Assembly: GCF_018678075.1 (NCBI RefSeq)
Contig: NZ_JAHHIR010000033.1
Span: 82,036-146,035 of the forward strand
Direction: 5' to 3'
Length of the DNA stretch: 64,000 nt
Source: Epibacterium ulvae
GTDB taxonomy: Bacteria; Pseudomonadota; Alphaproteobacteria; Rhodobacterales; Rhodobacteraceae
The notes below the pieces were generated by a model. It searched no databases. It worked only from the letters and a program-made list of their open reading frames with translations, and had not been told where the DNA came from. Of this stretch, positions 35,417 through 44,809 are shown in pieces (the stretch's first letter is position 1; every line of letters starts with the position of its first letter). Both the position numbers and the translations under genes were made by a program.

Positions 35417-36651
35417 CACAAACTCCCCCTCTTGCCGTGCTGGTCAAAGGCTGGCCGCGCCTGTCTGAAACCTTTATTGCACAGGAACTTGTCGCGCTTG
35501 AGGAACAGGGCGTTGATTTTGAGATCTGGTCCCTGCGCCATCCCACCGATATCAAACGCCACCCCCTGCATGACCGTTTGCAGGCGCGGGTGCATTACCT
35601 GCCCGAATATCTCTACGAAGAACCCGAACGTGTCTGGGCCGCCCGCGATCACGCCCGCACCTTGCCTGGATATGCCAAAGCCTATGAGATCTGGCGCGCC
35701 GATTTGCGCCGCGATATCACCCCTAACCGGGTGCGCCGCTTTGGTCAGGCCTGTGTTCTGGCGGCTGAAATGCCGGATGCGGTTCTGGCAATGTATGCGC
35801 ATTTCCTGCACACGCCCTCGTCCGTTGCGCGTTATGCCGCCATCATGCGCGGCCTGCCGTGGAGCTTTTCGGCTCACGCCAAAGACATCTGGACCTCCCC
35901 CGCTTGGGAGATTTCCGAGAAACTCTCGGACAAGAGCTTTGGCGCGGCCTTTGGGGCCACCTGCACCCGGTTTGGTGCCCGTCATCTGCAGGACATGTCC
36001 GACGGCACGCCGGTTGATCTGATTTATCACGGGCTCGACCTGAGCCGGTTCCCTGAACCGCCTGAACGCCTCTGGCGCACCGCGGATGCGCCGCTCAAAC
36101 TGATGTCGGTTGGCCGTCTGGTTGAGAAGAAGGGTTTTGACAATCTGATCGCCGCTCTGACCCTGCTGCCAGAGAATCTGAACTGGCATTTCACCCACAT
36201 CGGCGGCGGTGCCCTGGGTGAAAAACTACAGGCGCAGGCGATTGAGGCCGGCATTGCTGACCGCATCACCTGGCGCGGCGCCTGCGACCAGCTCGAGGTG
36301 ATTGCCGCCATGCGCGACAGCGATCTCTTTGTTCTGCCCAGCCGGGTTGCCAAGGACGGCGATCGCGACGGCCTGCCCAATGTCTTGATGGAGGCCGCCT
36401 CGCAGCGCCTGCCTATCCTGTCCACGGCCGTCTCTGCAATTCCTGAATTTATCGACACCGGCACCCACGGCACCCTCAGCTCTGATCAGCCCAAGGATCT
36501 GGCGACGGCCATTGCCTCCATCGCCCGGTCCCCGGAGAATGCCGCTGAAATGGCCGAGGCCGCGCTAGCCCGCTTGCGCCAGGAATTTGGTATGATGCCC
36601 GGCATTCACCAGCTCAAATCTCGTATCACCGCCATGTTGCAGGACCAGTAA
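35413..36651 (+). CDS. Family 4 glycosyltransferase
   Basis: A 412-residue GT4 enzyme. The opening VLVKGWPRLSETFIAQELVALEEQG is typical of colanic-acid-type GT4 enzymes, SVGRLVEKKGFDNLIAAL marks the donor domain, and DGDRDGLPNVLMEAASQRLPIL holds the EX7E-like region. No signal peptide. It overlaps the first gene by 4 nt. Sugar donor and acceptor are unknown. Confidence 0.9.
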   Translation: MTQTPPLAVLVKGWPRLSETFIAQELVALEEQGVDFEIWSLRHPTDIKRHPLHDRLQARVHYLPEYLYEEPERVWAARDHARTLPGYAKAYEIWRADLRRDITPNRVRRFGQACVLAAEMPDAVLAMYAHFLHTPSSVARYAAIMRGLPWSFSAHAKDIWTSPAWEISEKLSDKSFGAAFGATCTRFGARHLQDMSDGTPVDLIYHGLDLSRFPEPPERLWRTADAPLKLMSVGRLVEKKGFDNLIAALTLLPENLNWHFTHIGGGALGEKLQAQAIEAGIADRITWRGACDQLEVIAAMRDSDLFVLPSRVAKDGDRDGLPNVLMEAASQRLPILSTAVSAIPEFIDTGTHGTLSSDQPKDLATAIASIARSPENAAEMAEAALARLRQEFGMMPGIHQLKSRITAMLQDQ

Positions 36652-36653
36652 CC

Positions 36654-37745
36654 ATGCCCCCGGCGCCTCGCATCGCCTTTTATGCGCCTATGAAATCCCC
36701 GGACCACCCGGTGCCCTCCGGGGACCGCGAGGTGGCGCGCAATCTGATGCGAATGATGGAGCACGCCGGGTGTTCGGTTGATCTGGTCAGCACCTGGCGC
36801 TGCCGTGACAAACAGGGGGATCCCTCCGTTCAGGCTCAGTTCTTTGACGCAGCCACGGCTGAGGTGGAGCGCCTGAAAGCAGACCTGCCCGCCTTTGACC
36901 TGTGGGTGACCTATCACAATTACTACAAAGCACCCGACCTGCTGGGACCCGCCCTGTCACAGATCCGCGCCACGCCCTATGTGCAGATTGAAAGCACCCG
37001 TGCCTTGAAACGGCTGGATGGCCCCTGGGACCGGTTCGCGCGCGCCGCACATGCCGCCGCGGACCATGCGGACCTGATCCTGTCGCTGACACAGCGTGAT
37101 CAGAAAACGCTGATCCGGGACCGGTTTCAGGATCAATCCCTTGCGGTGCTCGCCCCCTTTTTGAACTGCACCGACCTGCCGCCCGCCTCACGCCTCAGTG
37201 GACCGATGCTGAGTGTTGGCATGATGCGCGAAGGGGACAAGCTTGCCTCGTACAAATTCATCGCCGAGAGCCTTTTGCATCTGCCCGGCGACTGGCAGCT
37301 CAATATCGTTGGCGACGGCCCGGCCCGCCAACGGGTCGAGGCACTGTTTGCCCCCTTTGGTGCGCGGGTGCGCTTTCTTGGCCAGCTCACGCGTGACGCG
37401 TTGGAAGACGAATACCGCAACGCCCGCCTGTTCTTTTGGCCCGGCGTGAATGAAGCCTTTGGCATGGTCTACCTTGAGGCACAAAGCTTTGGCCTGCCAG
37501 TGGTCGCTCAAAATCGCCCCGGCGTTGACGAGGTCCTTTCTCCCACAAATCGCGCCCTCGCCCCGGCGCCATCTGCGGGCCCCGTCGCCCTTGCAGCTGT
37601 GCTACAATCTTTGAACACCAGCCCGGCGATGCGGCAATCACATCTCACGGACGCCCGGGCCCATACGCAGGAACGCCACCTGATGCCCGCCGCCGCACAA
37701 AGCTTTCGCGCGGCAATTACCCCTTTGTTGGAGCGCCGCCAATGA
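36654..37745 (+). CDS. Family 4-like glycosyltransferase
   Basis: A 363-residue GT-B glycosyltransferase. RIAFYAPMKSPDHPVPSGDREVARNL is the N-terminal domain start; FFWPGVNEAFGMVYLEAQSFGLPVVAQ is the EX7E donor-site motif. It starts 2 nt after the previous stop and overlaps the phosphatase gene by 4 nt. Less closely related to the previous gene than two paralogs would be. Confidence 0.88.
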   Translation: MPPAPRIAFYAPMKSPDHPVPSGDREVARNLMRMMEHAGCSVDLVSTWRCRDKQGDPSVQAQFFDAATAEVERLKADLPAFDLWVTYHNYYKAPDLLGPALSQIRATPYVQIESTRALKRLDGPWDRFARAAHAAADHADLILSLTQRDQKTLIRDRFQDQSLAVLAPFLNCTDLPPASRLSGPMLSVGMMREGDKLASYKFIAESLLHLPGDWQLNIVGDGPARQRVEALFAPFGARVRFLGQLTRDALEDEYRNARLFFWPGVNEAFGMVYLEAQSFGLPVVAQNRPGVDEVLSPTNRALAPAPSAGPVALAAVLQSLNTSPAMRQSHLTDARAHTQERHLMPAAAQSFRAAITPLLERRQ

Positions 37746-38329
37746 TCCGCCTTGCCATGCTACGTCACGGCCATACGCCCTGGAACCGGATGGGCCGCAT
37801 CCAGGGGCGCAGTGATATCGCATTGGACGCCGACGCCCGCGCCGAGCTGCAGGCGCAATCACTGCCAGCGGATTGGTCGGCCGCGGATCTGGTGGCAAGC
37901 CCGCTGGAGCGCGCATGGGACACCGCCGCGTTGGTCGCAGATCGCCCTGCCACCCGTATTGATGCATTGGTCGAGATGAACTGGGGCACCTGGGAAGGGC
38001 TGCACGGGTGCGACCTTAAGGCCGATCCAACCAGCGGTTTCAAAGATATCGAAGACTGGGGCTGGGACTACCGTCCCCCCAGCGGTGAAACCCCGGCAGA
38101 GGTCTGGCAGCGCCTCGCCCCTTGGCTGTTGGGCCTGCAACGAGACACCATTGCCGTCTGTCATATCGGCATCATGCGTGTGATCCTGGCCCGCGCTTAT
38201 GGGTGGGATTTCGCGGGGCCTGCCCCCTTTGCCGTGAAACGCAACCGGCTTTTTGTGGTTGAAATCGACGGCACAACCCTTACCCCAGTGCCAGACCCCA
38301 TCCGCCTGATCAGGGAAGTCGCAGAATGA
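37742..38329 (+). CDS. Histidine phosphatase (phosphoglycerate mutase-like)
   Basis: A 195-residue branch-1 histidine phosphatase. MLRHGHTPWNRMGRIQGRSD is the catalytic RHG motif (His10), LVASPLERAWDTA and VCHIGIMRVIL supply the other active-site residues. In this operon it probably removes a phosphate from a sugar or lipid intermediate rather than acting in glycolysis, which is an inference from context. It overlaps both neighbours by 4 nt. Confidence 0.9.
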   Translation: MIRLAMLRHGHTPWNRMGRIQGRSDIALDADARAELQAQSLPADWSAADLVASPLERAWDTAALVADRPATRIDALVEMNWGTWEGLHGCDLKADPTSGFKDIEDWGWDYRPPSGETPAEVWQRLAPWLLGLQRDTIAVCHIGIMRVILARAYGWDFAGPAPFAVKRNRLFVVEIDGTTLTPVPDPIRLIREVAE

Positions 38330-39471
38330 AGGTTCAGATCATCGTCACCCATCTTCTGGGCGCTGGCCACTTGTCGCGCGCGCTGACTTTGGGCCGTGCC
38401 TATGCCGATGCCGGAGATGAGGTTCAGGTGCTGTCCGGCGGCTTTCCCGTGCCGCAGTTGGACGCAACCGGTGTGGAACTGGTGCAACTGCCGCCTTTGC
38501 GCTCGGATGGTGTGAATTTCAAACGTCTGCTGGGTGAAGACGGCGATCTGGCCGATGACGCCTATTACATACGCCGCAAACAGGCCTTGCGCGACACATT
38601 CGCGGCCTTTCAGCCCGATGTGCTGATCACCGAACTGTACCCTTTTGGCCGCCGCACCCTGCGTGTGGAGTTCCGCGACACTATCGAAACCGCACATCAG
38701 GCCACGAACCGCCCGCTGATTTTGTCGTCTATTCGCGACATCCTGGCACCGCCCACCAAACCCGAACGCATCGCCGAGGCGGAAGATATTCTCGCAACCC
38801 TTTATGATGGCGTGCTGGTCCATTCGGACCCCGAAACAACCCGGCTCGACCTCAGCTGGCCGGTCAAAGACGACCTCGCGGCCAAGCTCCACTACACGGG
38901 CTACGTGGTCCCGGCAGCACCCAAGCCGCAGGCCGACGGCATCGGCAAAGGTGAGATCCTGGTCAGCGCCGGTGGCGGCTCCATCGGTGATGAGCTGTTC
39001 GACGCCGCGCTTGAGGCCGCCCGCCTGACACCGGATCTGACCTGGCGGATCTTGATCGGCGGCTCGGACGCCGCAGAAAGGATCGCCAATTTCCGCGCCA
39101 AAGGCTCTCCGGCCATTGTCGAGGCCGCGCGCTCGGATTTTCGCGAAATGATGTGCCACGCGCGGGCCTCGATTTCCATGTGTGGCTACAACACCGCGCT
39201 CGATGTTCTGCAATCAGGCGTGCCGGCGATTTTCATCCCCTTTGATGCGGGCACCGAGGTAGAACAGGGCATCCGTGCAGAGGCCTTGTCAAAACTTGGC
39301 AGTATCAAGACCCTGCGTCGCGCCACCCTGACCCCGCAGCAACTGCTGGAGGGGCTGGACGAGCTGGCGCGTGCGCCCAAACGCGAGATCACGCAAAAAG
39401 GGTTCGATGGCGCAGCCCAGACCGCCGCCCTCACCCGCCGTCTTGTGGATGACCACCGGAGCCGCCAGTGA
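38326..39471 (+). CDS. Second MurG-like glycosyltransferase
   Basis: A 381-residue GT-B protein. VTHLLGAGHLSRALTLGRAYADAGDEV is the N-terminal loop, and LVSAGGGSIGDELFDAALEAA and SISMCGYNTALDVLQSGVPAIFIPF form the C-terminal donor site. It shares its general layout with the first gene of the operon, so the operon contains two distant GT28-like enzymes around two GT4 enzymes. It overlaps both neighbours by 4 nt. Confidence 0.87.
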   Translation: MKVQIIVTHLLGAGHLSRALTLGRAYADAGDEVQVLSGGFPVPQLDATGVELVQLPPLRSDGVNFKRLLGEDGDLADDAYYIRRKQALRDTFAAFQPDVLITELYPFGRRTLRVEFRDTIETAHQATNRPLILSSIRDILAPPTKPERIAEAEDILATLYDGVLVHSDPETTRLDLSWPVKDDLAAKLHYTGYVVPAAPKPQADGIGKGEILVSAGGGSIGDELFDAALEAARLTPDLTWRILIGGSDAAERIANFRAKGSPAIVEAARSDFREMMCHARASISMCGYNTALDVLQSGVPAIFIPFDAGTEVEQGIRAEALSKLGSIKTLRRATLTPQQLLEGLDELARAPKREITQKGFDGAAQTAALTRRLVDDHRSRQ

Positions 39472-40268
39472 CTGGGCAACCTGACTGGTCAGCGCTCGAT
39501 GCGGAATTACGCCTTTGGCAGCGGGCGGGGCTGACCCTGCCCCTGTGGTGGCGCGACGATGATGCGGTGGCACCGACCCCGGCGCTCGCGCGGTTGACCA
39601 CCCTCTCGGAGGCTCTGGAACTGCCCGTGCATCTGGCGGTGATCCCTGCCCGTGCCGAACAGACCCTGGCAGACAATCTATCGCCCCAACTGATCCCAGT
39701 TGTGCACGGCTGGGCCCATAAATCGCACAGTTTCCTGCGGCAGAGAAAATCGGAATTTTCGCCCTCTCGTGCCATGAAGGCGAAGCAAAGCGAGGCCAAA
39801 TCCGCGCTCCACCGCCTTCAGAATCTGTTTGGCGATCGATTGGTTCCGATGTTTGTGCCGCCTTGGAATCGCATCGGCGACGAGATGATGCCGGTTCTTG
39901 CAGACCTCGGCTATCAGGCGGTCTCAACCTACAAACCCCGCAGCGCGGTAGAGGCCGCGCCGGGGTTGCTCCAGATGAACACCCATCTGGATCCCATAGA
40001 TTGGCGCGGCTCCCGCTCGGTTGTTGATCCCACAGTGCTGGTCGAACAGACCTGTCAAAACCTGCAGGACCGTCGTTTGGGGCATGCAGACAATCGCGAA
40101 GCTTTTGGCATCCTGACGCACCATCTGGTTCACGATGCTGCGATTTGGTCTTTTGCCGAAGCGCTGATTGGGCGACTTTTGCAAGGCCCTGCCGAGGTCT
40201 GGCAGTTTCCCACCGCGCCCCAGACCAATCAGGGTGCGTCAACCAACAACGATCAGGAGCAGATATGA
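39468..40268 (+). CDS. Polysaccharide deacetylase-like protein
   Basis: A 266-residue protein with the opening WWRDDDAVAPTPALARL, where the DDD resembles the metal/base aspartates of NodB-type deacetylases, then VHGWAHKSHSF supplying the His pair. MFVPPWNRIGDEMMPVLADLGYQAVST is typical of this group. No signal peptide is seen, so it should act in the cytoplasm on a small glycan or lipid-linked sugar. It overlaps the next gene by 4 nt. Confidence 0.83.
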   Translation: MTGQPDWSALDAELRLWQRAGLTLPLWWRDDDAVAPTPALARLTTLSEALELPVHLAVIPARAEQTLADNLSPQLIPVVHGWAHKSHSFLRQRKSEFSPSRAMKAKQSEAKSALHRLQNLFGDRLVPMFVPPWNRIGDEMMPVLADLGYQAVSTYKPRSAVEAAPGLLQMNTHLDPIDWRGSRSVVDPTVLVEQTCQNLQDRRLGHADNREAFGILTHHLVHDAAIWSFAEALIGRLLQGPAEVWQFPTAPQTNQGASTNNDQEQI

Positions 40269-40750
40269 GCCGGCTCGACAGTGTAATTCGAAGACTAACC
40301 GCCCAACGTGCAGGGCTGAATTGGGCAGCTGAACAGCTTGGCGATGCTCCAGGCGATGTGCTCGAACTGGGCCTTGGCAATGGGCGCACCTATGACCACC
40401 TGCGCAGCCTGATGCCCAACCGTCGGATCTGGGTGATCGACCGCAATCTGAACTGCCATCCGGCCTGCGTTCCCTCGGCTGATGAATTTCTACAAGGCGA
40501 CGCGGATGCAATGTTGATCAAACTTTCCGAAGGTGGGCCACGGCTGTCCCTGGCGCACTATGACCTCGGCACAGGCGTCAAAGAAGCCGATCGCGAGATT
40601 TCCAAGGTCCTGTCGCCGCTTCTGGCCAAGTCGATGCGTCCGGGCGGCGTTATTGTCGCCGACCAACCCCTGTTTGGATTTGAACAACTGCCCGAACCGA
40701 GTGAGATCCCCGAGGGCCGCTATATGTTCTACCGCCAACTGCAGACCTAG
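40265..40750 (+). CDS. SAM-dependent methyltransferase-like protein
   Basis: A 161-residue class I methyltransferase-like domain. DVLELGLGNGRTYDHLRSL is motif I with the SAM-binding glycine loop, and VWVIDRNL-like text (IWVIDRNL) follows as the acidic strand end. The C-terminal half is short, so it may be a minimal or atypical member. The ATG at 40265 overlaps the deacetylase stop by 4 nt; the longer frame from 40145 lies inside that gene and is rejected. Last gene of the seven-gene operon. Confidence 0.82.
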   Translation: MSRLDSVIRRLTAQRAGLNWAAEQLGDAPGDVLELGLGNGRTYDHLRSLMPNRRIWVIDRNLNCHPACVPSADEFLQGDADAMLIKLSEGGPRLSLAHYDLGTGVKEADREISKVLSPLLAKSMRPGGVIVADQPLFGFEQLPEPSEIPEGRYMFYRQLQT

Positions 40751-40873
40751 AGAACAGGCGGTTCTTATTGAGGTATTTCGCGGCTGCGCCACGACTCGCG
40801 CCGTGCCTTCGGCGCGGCGCTACGCCCAACGCTTGGCCACGTTCTGGCCGCCAGGCCAGTGCGGGGACCAAGG

Positions 40874-40887
40874 GGCGGGAGCCCGCC
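40874..40887 (+). terminator. Possible terminator of the glycosyltransferase operon
   Basis: GGCGGG (40874-40879) and CCCGCC (40882-40887) form a short GC stem with a 2-nt loop, followed by GCCTTTTA on the plus strand. The T-run is short and the loop too tight, so this is weak. It lies between the convergent ends of the operon and phnM. Confidence 0.3.
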
Positions 40888-40908
40888 GCCTTTTACCCGG
40901 TCACAACT

Positions 40909-42051
40909 TTACGCAACACGATGTCCACGAGACCAGACGCCGCGCAGTGCAGGTGTGCCGCCGCGCATGCGGAAACGGATCAGATCGGCGCGTTTGCCAA
41001 CCTCGATCCGGCCACGATCCTGCAGCCGCACCGCATCTGCAGGCGCCGACGTGACGGTCGACAAGCCGCGCGCCATGTCGCCCCAAATCTCCCCCAGCAT
41101 CACCGCTGACATCAGCAACGCGGCCGGCACATAGTCCGAAGACACAATATCCAAGAGCTCCAAGTCGGCCAGATCCTTGGCCGCGACATTGCCGGAATGC
41201 GATCCGCCACGGATCAAGTTCGGCGCGCCCATCATGACCTTGATATCATGGGCTTGACAGGCCTTCGCGGCCTCAACCGTTGTTGGGAATTCCGCCAAGC
41301 GGATGCCATAGCCCGCAGAGACATCAACCTGCCCTTCGGTCGTGTCATCATGGCTCGCCAGAACCGCACCAAAGCGTTTTGCTGCCTTTACGGTTTCTGC
41401 CTCATGCTTGTCGCCATAGATCTCACGCATCTCTTTCAACTCAGCGATATGGCGCTGGAACCCGGCGTCATCAAACCCGTGTTTGCCTTTCACATAGGCT
41501 TCCAGCTTGCTCACATCGCGAAACTGGCGTTGCCCCGGTGTATGGTCCATCAAGGAGACCAGACCAACGCGATCCTCAGAACCAAACTCATCCAGCTCTT
41601 CTACCAAAGTCTCGGAACAGACCTCGGCGCGCAGATGCAGGAAATGGCTGATCTTCAACGCATCTGCCTCACGCAGCTCCCACAGCTCGCTGGCCAGCCC
41701 GCGGGCGTACTTTGCGTAGTTTGCTTCCTCGCGGCGCACCGATCCCACCCGCAACGCGTCAAACACCGTGGTGATCCCCGTGCCCGCCAGTTCGGCGTCA
41801 TGGGCGATGATTGCGGCTGCATGTGGCCAGTCAACCTTGGGGCGTGGCTGTATATGACGTTCCAGATTGTCCGTATGTAATTCCACCAAGCCGGGGCTGA
41901 CAAAATCGCCCTCACAATTCACCGCACCTGCGGGCACCGCTGTCCCGGTGGACACATCAACAATCGTGCCCCCCACACATTTCACAGATCCGTGGAGAGT
42001 TTCATCAGCCAAAACAACCGTGGCATTGGCAAGGATCAATTCTTCTGTCAT
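40909..42051 (-). CDS. phnM: Alpha-D-ribose 1-methylphosphonate 5-triphosphate diphosphatase
   Basis: Amidohydrolase-fold enzyme of the C-P lyase pathway that removes pyrophosphate from the 5-triphosphate intermediate before the PhnJ step. 380 residues. LVELHTDNLERH is the metal-binding opening (His-containing), ASHDDTTEGQ supplies further ligands, and the end GKRADLIRFRMRGGTPALRGVWSRG is typical. It lies downstream of the phnG-phnN run on the same strand but is separated from phnN by a plus-strand gene, and so needs its own promoter or a long read-through. Confidence 0.95.
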   Translation of the reverse strand: MTEELILANATVVLADETLHGSVKCVGGTIVDVSTGTAVPAGAVNCEGDFVSPGLVELHTDNLERHIQPRPKVDWPHAAAIIAHDAELAGTGITTVFDALRVGSVRREEANYAKYARGLASELWELREADALKISHFLHLRAEVCSETLVEELDEFGSEDRVGLVSLMDHTPGQRQFRDVSKLEAYVKGKHGFDDAGFQRHIAELKEMREIYGDKHEAETVKAAKRFGAVLASHDDTTEGQVDVSAGYGIRLAEFPTTVEAAKACQAHDIKVMMGAPNLIRGGSHSGNVAAKDLADLELLDIVSSDYVPAALLMSAVMLGEIWGDMARGLSTVTSAPADAVRLQDRGRIEVGKRADLIRFRMRGGTPALRGVWSRGHRVA

Positions 42052-42103
42052 CTCGGTTTCACAACTTTCGGGCTATGGGAACGGCCACGTATAGGAGGCC
42101 ATT

Positions 42104-42787
42104 GTGACATTCACGCGATACGCGATTTACTACGCGCCCCCCGCCAACGCGGCGTGGAGCATGTTCGGAACCAGCTGGCTGGGCTGGGATATGGAGAGCG
42201 GCACAGATGTGGCGCATCCTGATATCGCGGGCCTCGATGTGGCGGACATCACGGCGACGCCCCGCAAATACGGGCTGCACGCAACGATGAAACCGCCAAT
42301 GCGACTGGCAGAGGAGCAAACACCCGAGGCGCTGCATGTGGCCTGTCAGGCCTTGGCCGCCACCCAGGCGCCGGTCGTTCTGGACGGGTTGGAGATTGCA
42401 CGGCTGGGTCGGTTTCTCGCCCTGCGCCCTTTGGGCGATCAAAGCGCGCTGAACGCATTGGCCGCCGCCTGCGTGACCGAGCTTGACCCGTTTCGCGCCC
42501 CGTTGAGCGATGCGGACCTGGAAAAGCGCCGCGCCAATGGGCTGACGCCGGAACAGGACGCGCATCTGGTGCAATGGGGCTACCCGTATGTGCTGGACCA
42601 GTTCCGCTTTCACATCACCCTGTCTGGAAGGCGCCCCAAGGCAGAGTTGCCCGCAATCGAGGCCGCCCTGGACGCAGCCCTCGCACCCCATCTGCCCACC
42701 CCGTTTGAGATCCGCGATCTCGCCCTGATGGGAGAGGCTGAGGATGGGCGCTTCCACCTGATGCACCGCTACGCGCTCTCGGGCTGA
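42104..42787 (+). CDS. DUF1045 2H phosphoesterase-like protein of phosphonate operons
   Basis: A 227-residue protein of the DUF1045 group (phosphonate-operon protein). Two short motifs, HATMK (near residue 63) and HITLS (near 168), are the paired HxT/S elements of the 2H phosphoesterase superfamily. This suggests action on a cyclic phosphate, such as the 5-phosphoribosyl 1,2-cyclic phosphate product of C-P lyase, although PhnP-type enzymes do that step elsewhere; this is inference. The start is a GTG at 42104 with AGGAGG 7 nt upstream. It is opposite in direction to the rest of the phn operon and its 3' end overlaps phnN by 19 bp. Confidence 0.88.
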   Translation: MTFTRYAIYYAPPANAAWSMFGTSWLGWDMESGTDVAHPDIAGLDVADITATPRKYGLHATMKPPMRLAEEQTPEALHVACQALAATQAPVVLDGLEIARLGRFLALRPLGDQSALNALAAACVTELDPFRAPLSDADLEKRRANGLTPEQDAHLVQWGYPYVLDQFRFHITLSGRRPKAELPAIEAALDAALAPHLPTPFEIRDLALMGEAEDGRFHLMHRYALSG

Positions 42788-43347
42788 TCTGCAAAGATCA
42801 CGTTGAGCGCTGCTGTGACGGCGGCGCTCAAATCGCCGCTGTTGTCGATCTGATAGACCCGCTCTAACCCCTCGGGCAGCGCTTTTGTCGCCTGTGCCAG
42901 ACGTTTGGCCTGTTCTTCCTCGGTCTCGCGCCCGCGCCCTGCCAGCCGTGCTGCCAGAACCTCGGGGCTGGCAGTGACGGACAAGACGATGAAGTTGCCA
43001 AAGATGCGCTGCGCATCCAGCAGCACCGAGCGGGAGAAATTCACCAAGACGCCGCGCCCTTCCGCGCGCTGCGCTGCAACTGCGGCCGCTGGCACGCCAT
43101 AAAACAACCCATGCGCTTGCCAATGCAGGGCAAATTCACCGGCGGCGCTGCGCGCGGCAAACTCAGCCTCGGACACAGGGGTGTAGTCCTCCCCCCCCGC
43201 CTCAGGCGCGCGGGTGATCACCCGTTTCAACAAGGACAGGCGCGGATCGCCGGTGGCGAGCCCCGTCATCACACTGTCCTTGCCGACGCCAGAGGGGCCC
43301 ACAACCGCAATCACCGGCCCCAAGGTTGAAGATGCGCTATCCGTCAT
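42769..43347 (-). CDS. phnN: Ribose 1,5-bisphosphokinase
   Basis: P-loop kinase of 192 residues that phosphorylates ribose 1,5-bisphosphate to PRPP, the salvage end of the C-P lyase pathway. Walker A is [10 protein letters not shown] at about residues 16-25; the guanylate-kinase-like arginine-rich lid is visible later. Its start overlaps phnL by 4 nt, and its 3' end overlaps the convergent DUF1045 gene by 19 bp. Confidence 0.93.
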   Translation of the reverse strand: MTDSASSTLGPVIAVVGPSGVGKDSVMTGLATGDPRLSLLKRVITRAPEAGGEDYTPVSEAEFAARSAAGEFALHWQAHGLFYGVPAAAVAAQRAEGRGVLVNFSRSVLLDAQRIFGNFIVLSVTASPEVLAARLAGRGRETEEEQAKRLAQATKALPEGLERVYQIDNSGDLSAAVTAALNVIFADQPESA

Positions 43348-44027
43348 GCGGCCACCTGTGGCGAAAATCCGGTCACGTCCAGGAACCGATCACAGACCTC
43401 TTCGCGCGCGGCTTCATCATGGAAGATCCCGATGATCGCCGCACCGCGTGCCTTGGCGGCATTAATCAGCCCCAGAACCGTGGCGCGGTTCTTTGCATCC
43501 AGGCTCGCGGTTGGTTCATCCAGCAACATCGCCGGATACTCATAGGCAAAGCCGCGCGCGATGTTCACCCGCTGCTGTTCACCGCCCGAAAATGTCGTCG
43601 GGCTCAGCGACCACAGACGTTCGGGAATATTCAGTTGCGCCAACAGACTGGCAGCCTTGTCACGTGCCACTCCCTGATCCTCGCCCACGGCCAGCAACGG
43701 CTCGGCGACGACATCCAGCGTTGGCACACGTGGCACGACCCGCAGGAACTGGCTGACATAACCCAGCGTGTTGCGGCGCAGCTCCAGGATCTCACGCGGT
43801 TCAGCCTGGGCCACGTCCACATCGCCGATCAAGATCTGCCCGCTGGCGGCCAGATAGTTGCCGTAGATCAGCCGCATCAGAGTGGATTTTCCCGCCCCGG
43901 ATGCGCCCACCAGACCGACACATTCGCCGACAGCAACCTTTAAGCTTGCTCCCTCCATCACTGGGATCACCGCGCTGCCCTGATTGTGCAGGGTGAAGCT
44001 TTTGCTCACATTGTTGAGTTCAATCAT
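43344..44027 (-). CDS. phnL: C-P lyase ATP-binding subunit PhnL
   Basis: ABC-type ATPase of the C-P lyase complex, not a transporter. Walker A is GASGAGKST, signature [14 protein letters not shown], Walker [12 protein letters not shown]. 227 residues from the ATG at 44027 ([11 protein letters not shown]), which has GAGGA about 8 nt before it; a GTG at 44042 would overlap the phnK stop by 4 nt and add five residues. Part of the phnG-phnN run. Confidence 0.94.
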   Translation of the reverse strand: MIELNNVSKSFTLHNQGSAVIPVMEGASLKVAVGECVGLVGASGAGKSTLMRLIYGNYLAASGQILIGDVDVAQAEPREILELRRNTLGYVSQFLRVVPRVPTLDVVAEPLLAVGEDQGVARDKAASLLAQLNIPERLWSLSPTTFSGGEQQRVNIARGFAYEYPAMLLDEPTASLDAKNRATVLGLINAAKARGAAIIGIFHDEAAREEVCDRFLDVTGFSPQVAA

Positions 44028-44038
44028 CGCTCGCATCC

Positions 44039-44809
44039 TCACACTTGCAATACGCTGGAAACCAGCAGCTGGGTATAGGCATGTTGCGGATCATCCAGCA
44101 CCTGATCGGTCAGGCCTGTTTCCACCACATGGCCGTCCTTCATCACCATCAGACGATCCGCGAGCAAACGCACCACCGCCAGATCATGGGTGACGATAAT
44201 CGCGCTCAGCCCCATTTCACGCACAAGACCGCGCAGCAGATCCAGCAGCCGTGCCTGAACCGAGACATCCAAGCCGCCCGTGGGTTCGTCCATAAACACC
44301 AACCGCGGCCCAGTGACCAGATTGCGGGCGATCTGCAAGCGTTGCTGCATGCCACCGGAAAAGGCCGAGGGGCGATCATCCACCCGATCTTCCTTGATCT
44401 CAACCCGGCCCAGCCAATCAATGGCCCGTTCGCGGATATTGCCATAATGACGATCGCCGACCGCCATCAGACGCTCCCCGATGTTACCACCAGCCGAGAC
44501 TGACATACGCAGACCATCGCGCGCATGTTGGTGGACAAAGGCCCAGTCGGTGCGGCTCAGCATGCGCCGTTCCGGTTCCGACATGGTGACCGTATCCACT
44601 GGACCATCGGCCAGCGTGTCAAACACCACCTCGCCCTGATCGGGGGGCAGATGACCGGCCAAACAGTTCAGCAAGGTCGATTTGCCCGAGCCACTTTCAC
44701 CTACGATCCCCATGACTTCACCGGGATAAAGGTCAAAGCTCACATCCGTACAGCCCACAAAGCTGCCATAGGTCTTGCGGATACCCTGCACCTGCAACAA
44801 AGGGGTCAT
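44039..44809 (-). CDS. phnK: C-P lyase ATP-binding subunit PhnK
   Basis: ABC-type ATPase that docks on the PhnGHIJ core and couples ATP use to the C-P lyase cycle. Walker A is GESGSGKST, signature [14 protein letters not shown], Walker [13 protein letters not shown]. The ATG at 44809 overlaps the phnJ stop by 4 nt and gives 256 residues; a longer frame to 44878 is rejected as it lies in phnJ. Confidence 0.94.
   Translation of the reverse strand: MTPLLQVQGIRKTYGSFVGCTDVSFDLYPGEVMGIVGESGSGKSTLLNCLAGHLPPDQGEVVFDTLADGPVDTVTMSEPERRMLSRTDWAFVHQHARDGLRMSVSAGGNIGERLMAVGDRHYGNIRERAIDWLGRVEIKEDRVDDRPSAFSGGMQQRLQIARNLVTGPRLVFMDEPTGGLDVSVQARLLDLLRGLVREMGLSAIIVTHDLAVVRLLADRLMVMKDGHVVETGLTDQVLDDPQHAYTQLLVSSVLQV

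Noticed and set aside
37188..38164. Long minus-strand frames across the glycosyltransferase operon
   Set aside because: These are mirror frames of recognised genes, with composition typical of reverse reading in high-GC DNA.
40798..40815. Hairpin GCGCCG/CGGCGC between the glycosyltransferase operon and phnM
   Set aside because: A 6-bp GC stem with no T-run and no repeat copy found elsewhere in the window; it is likely chance in GC-rich DNA.
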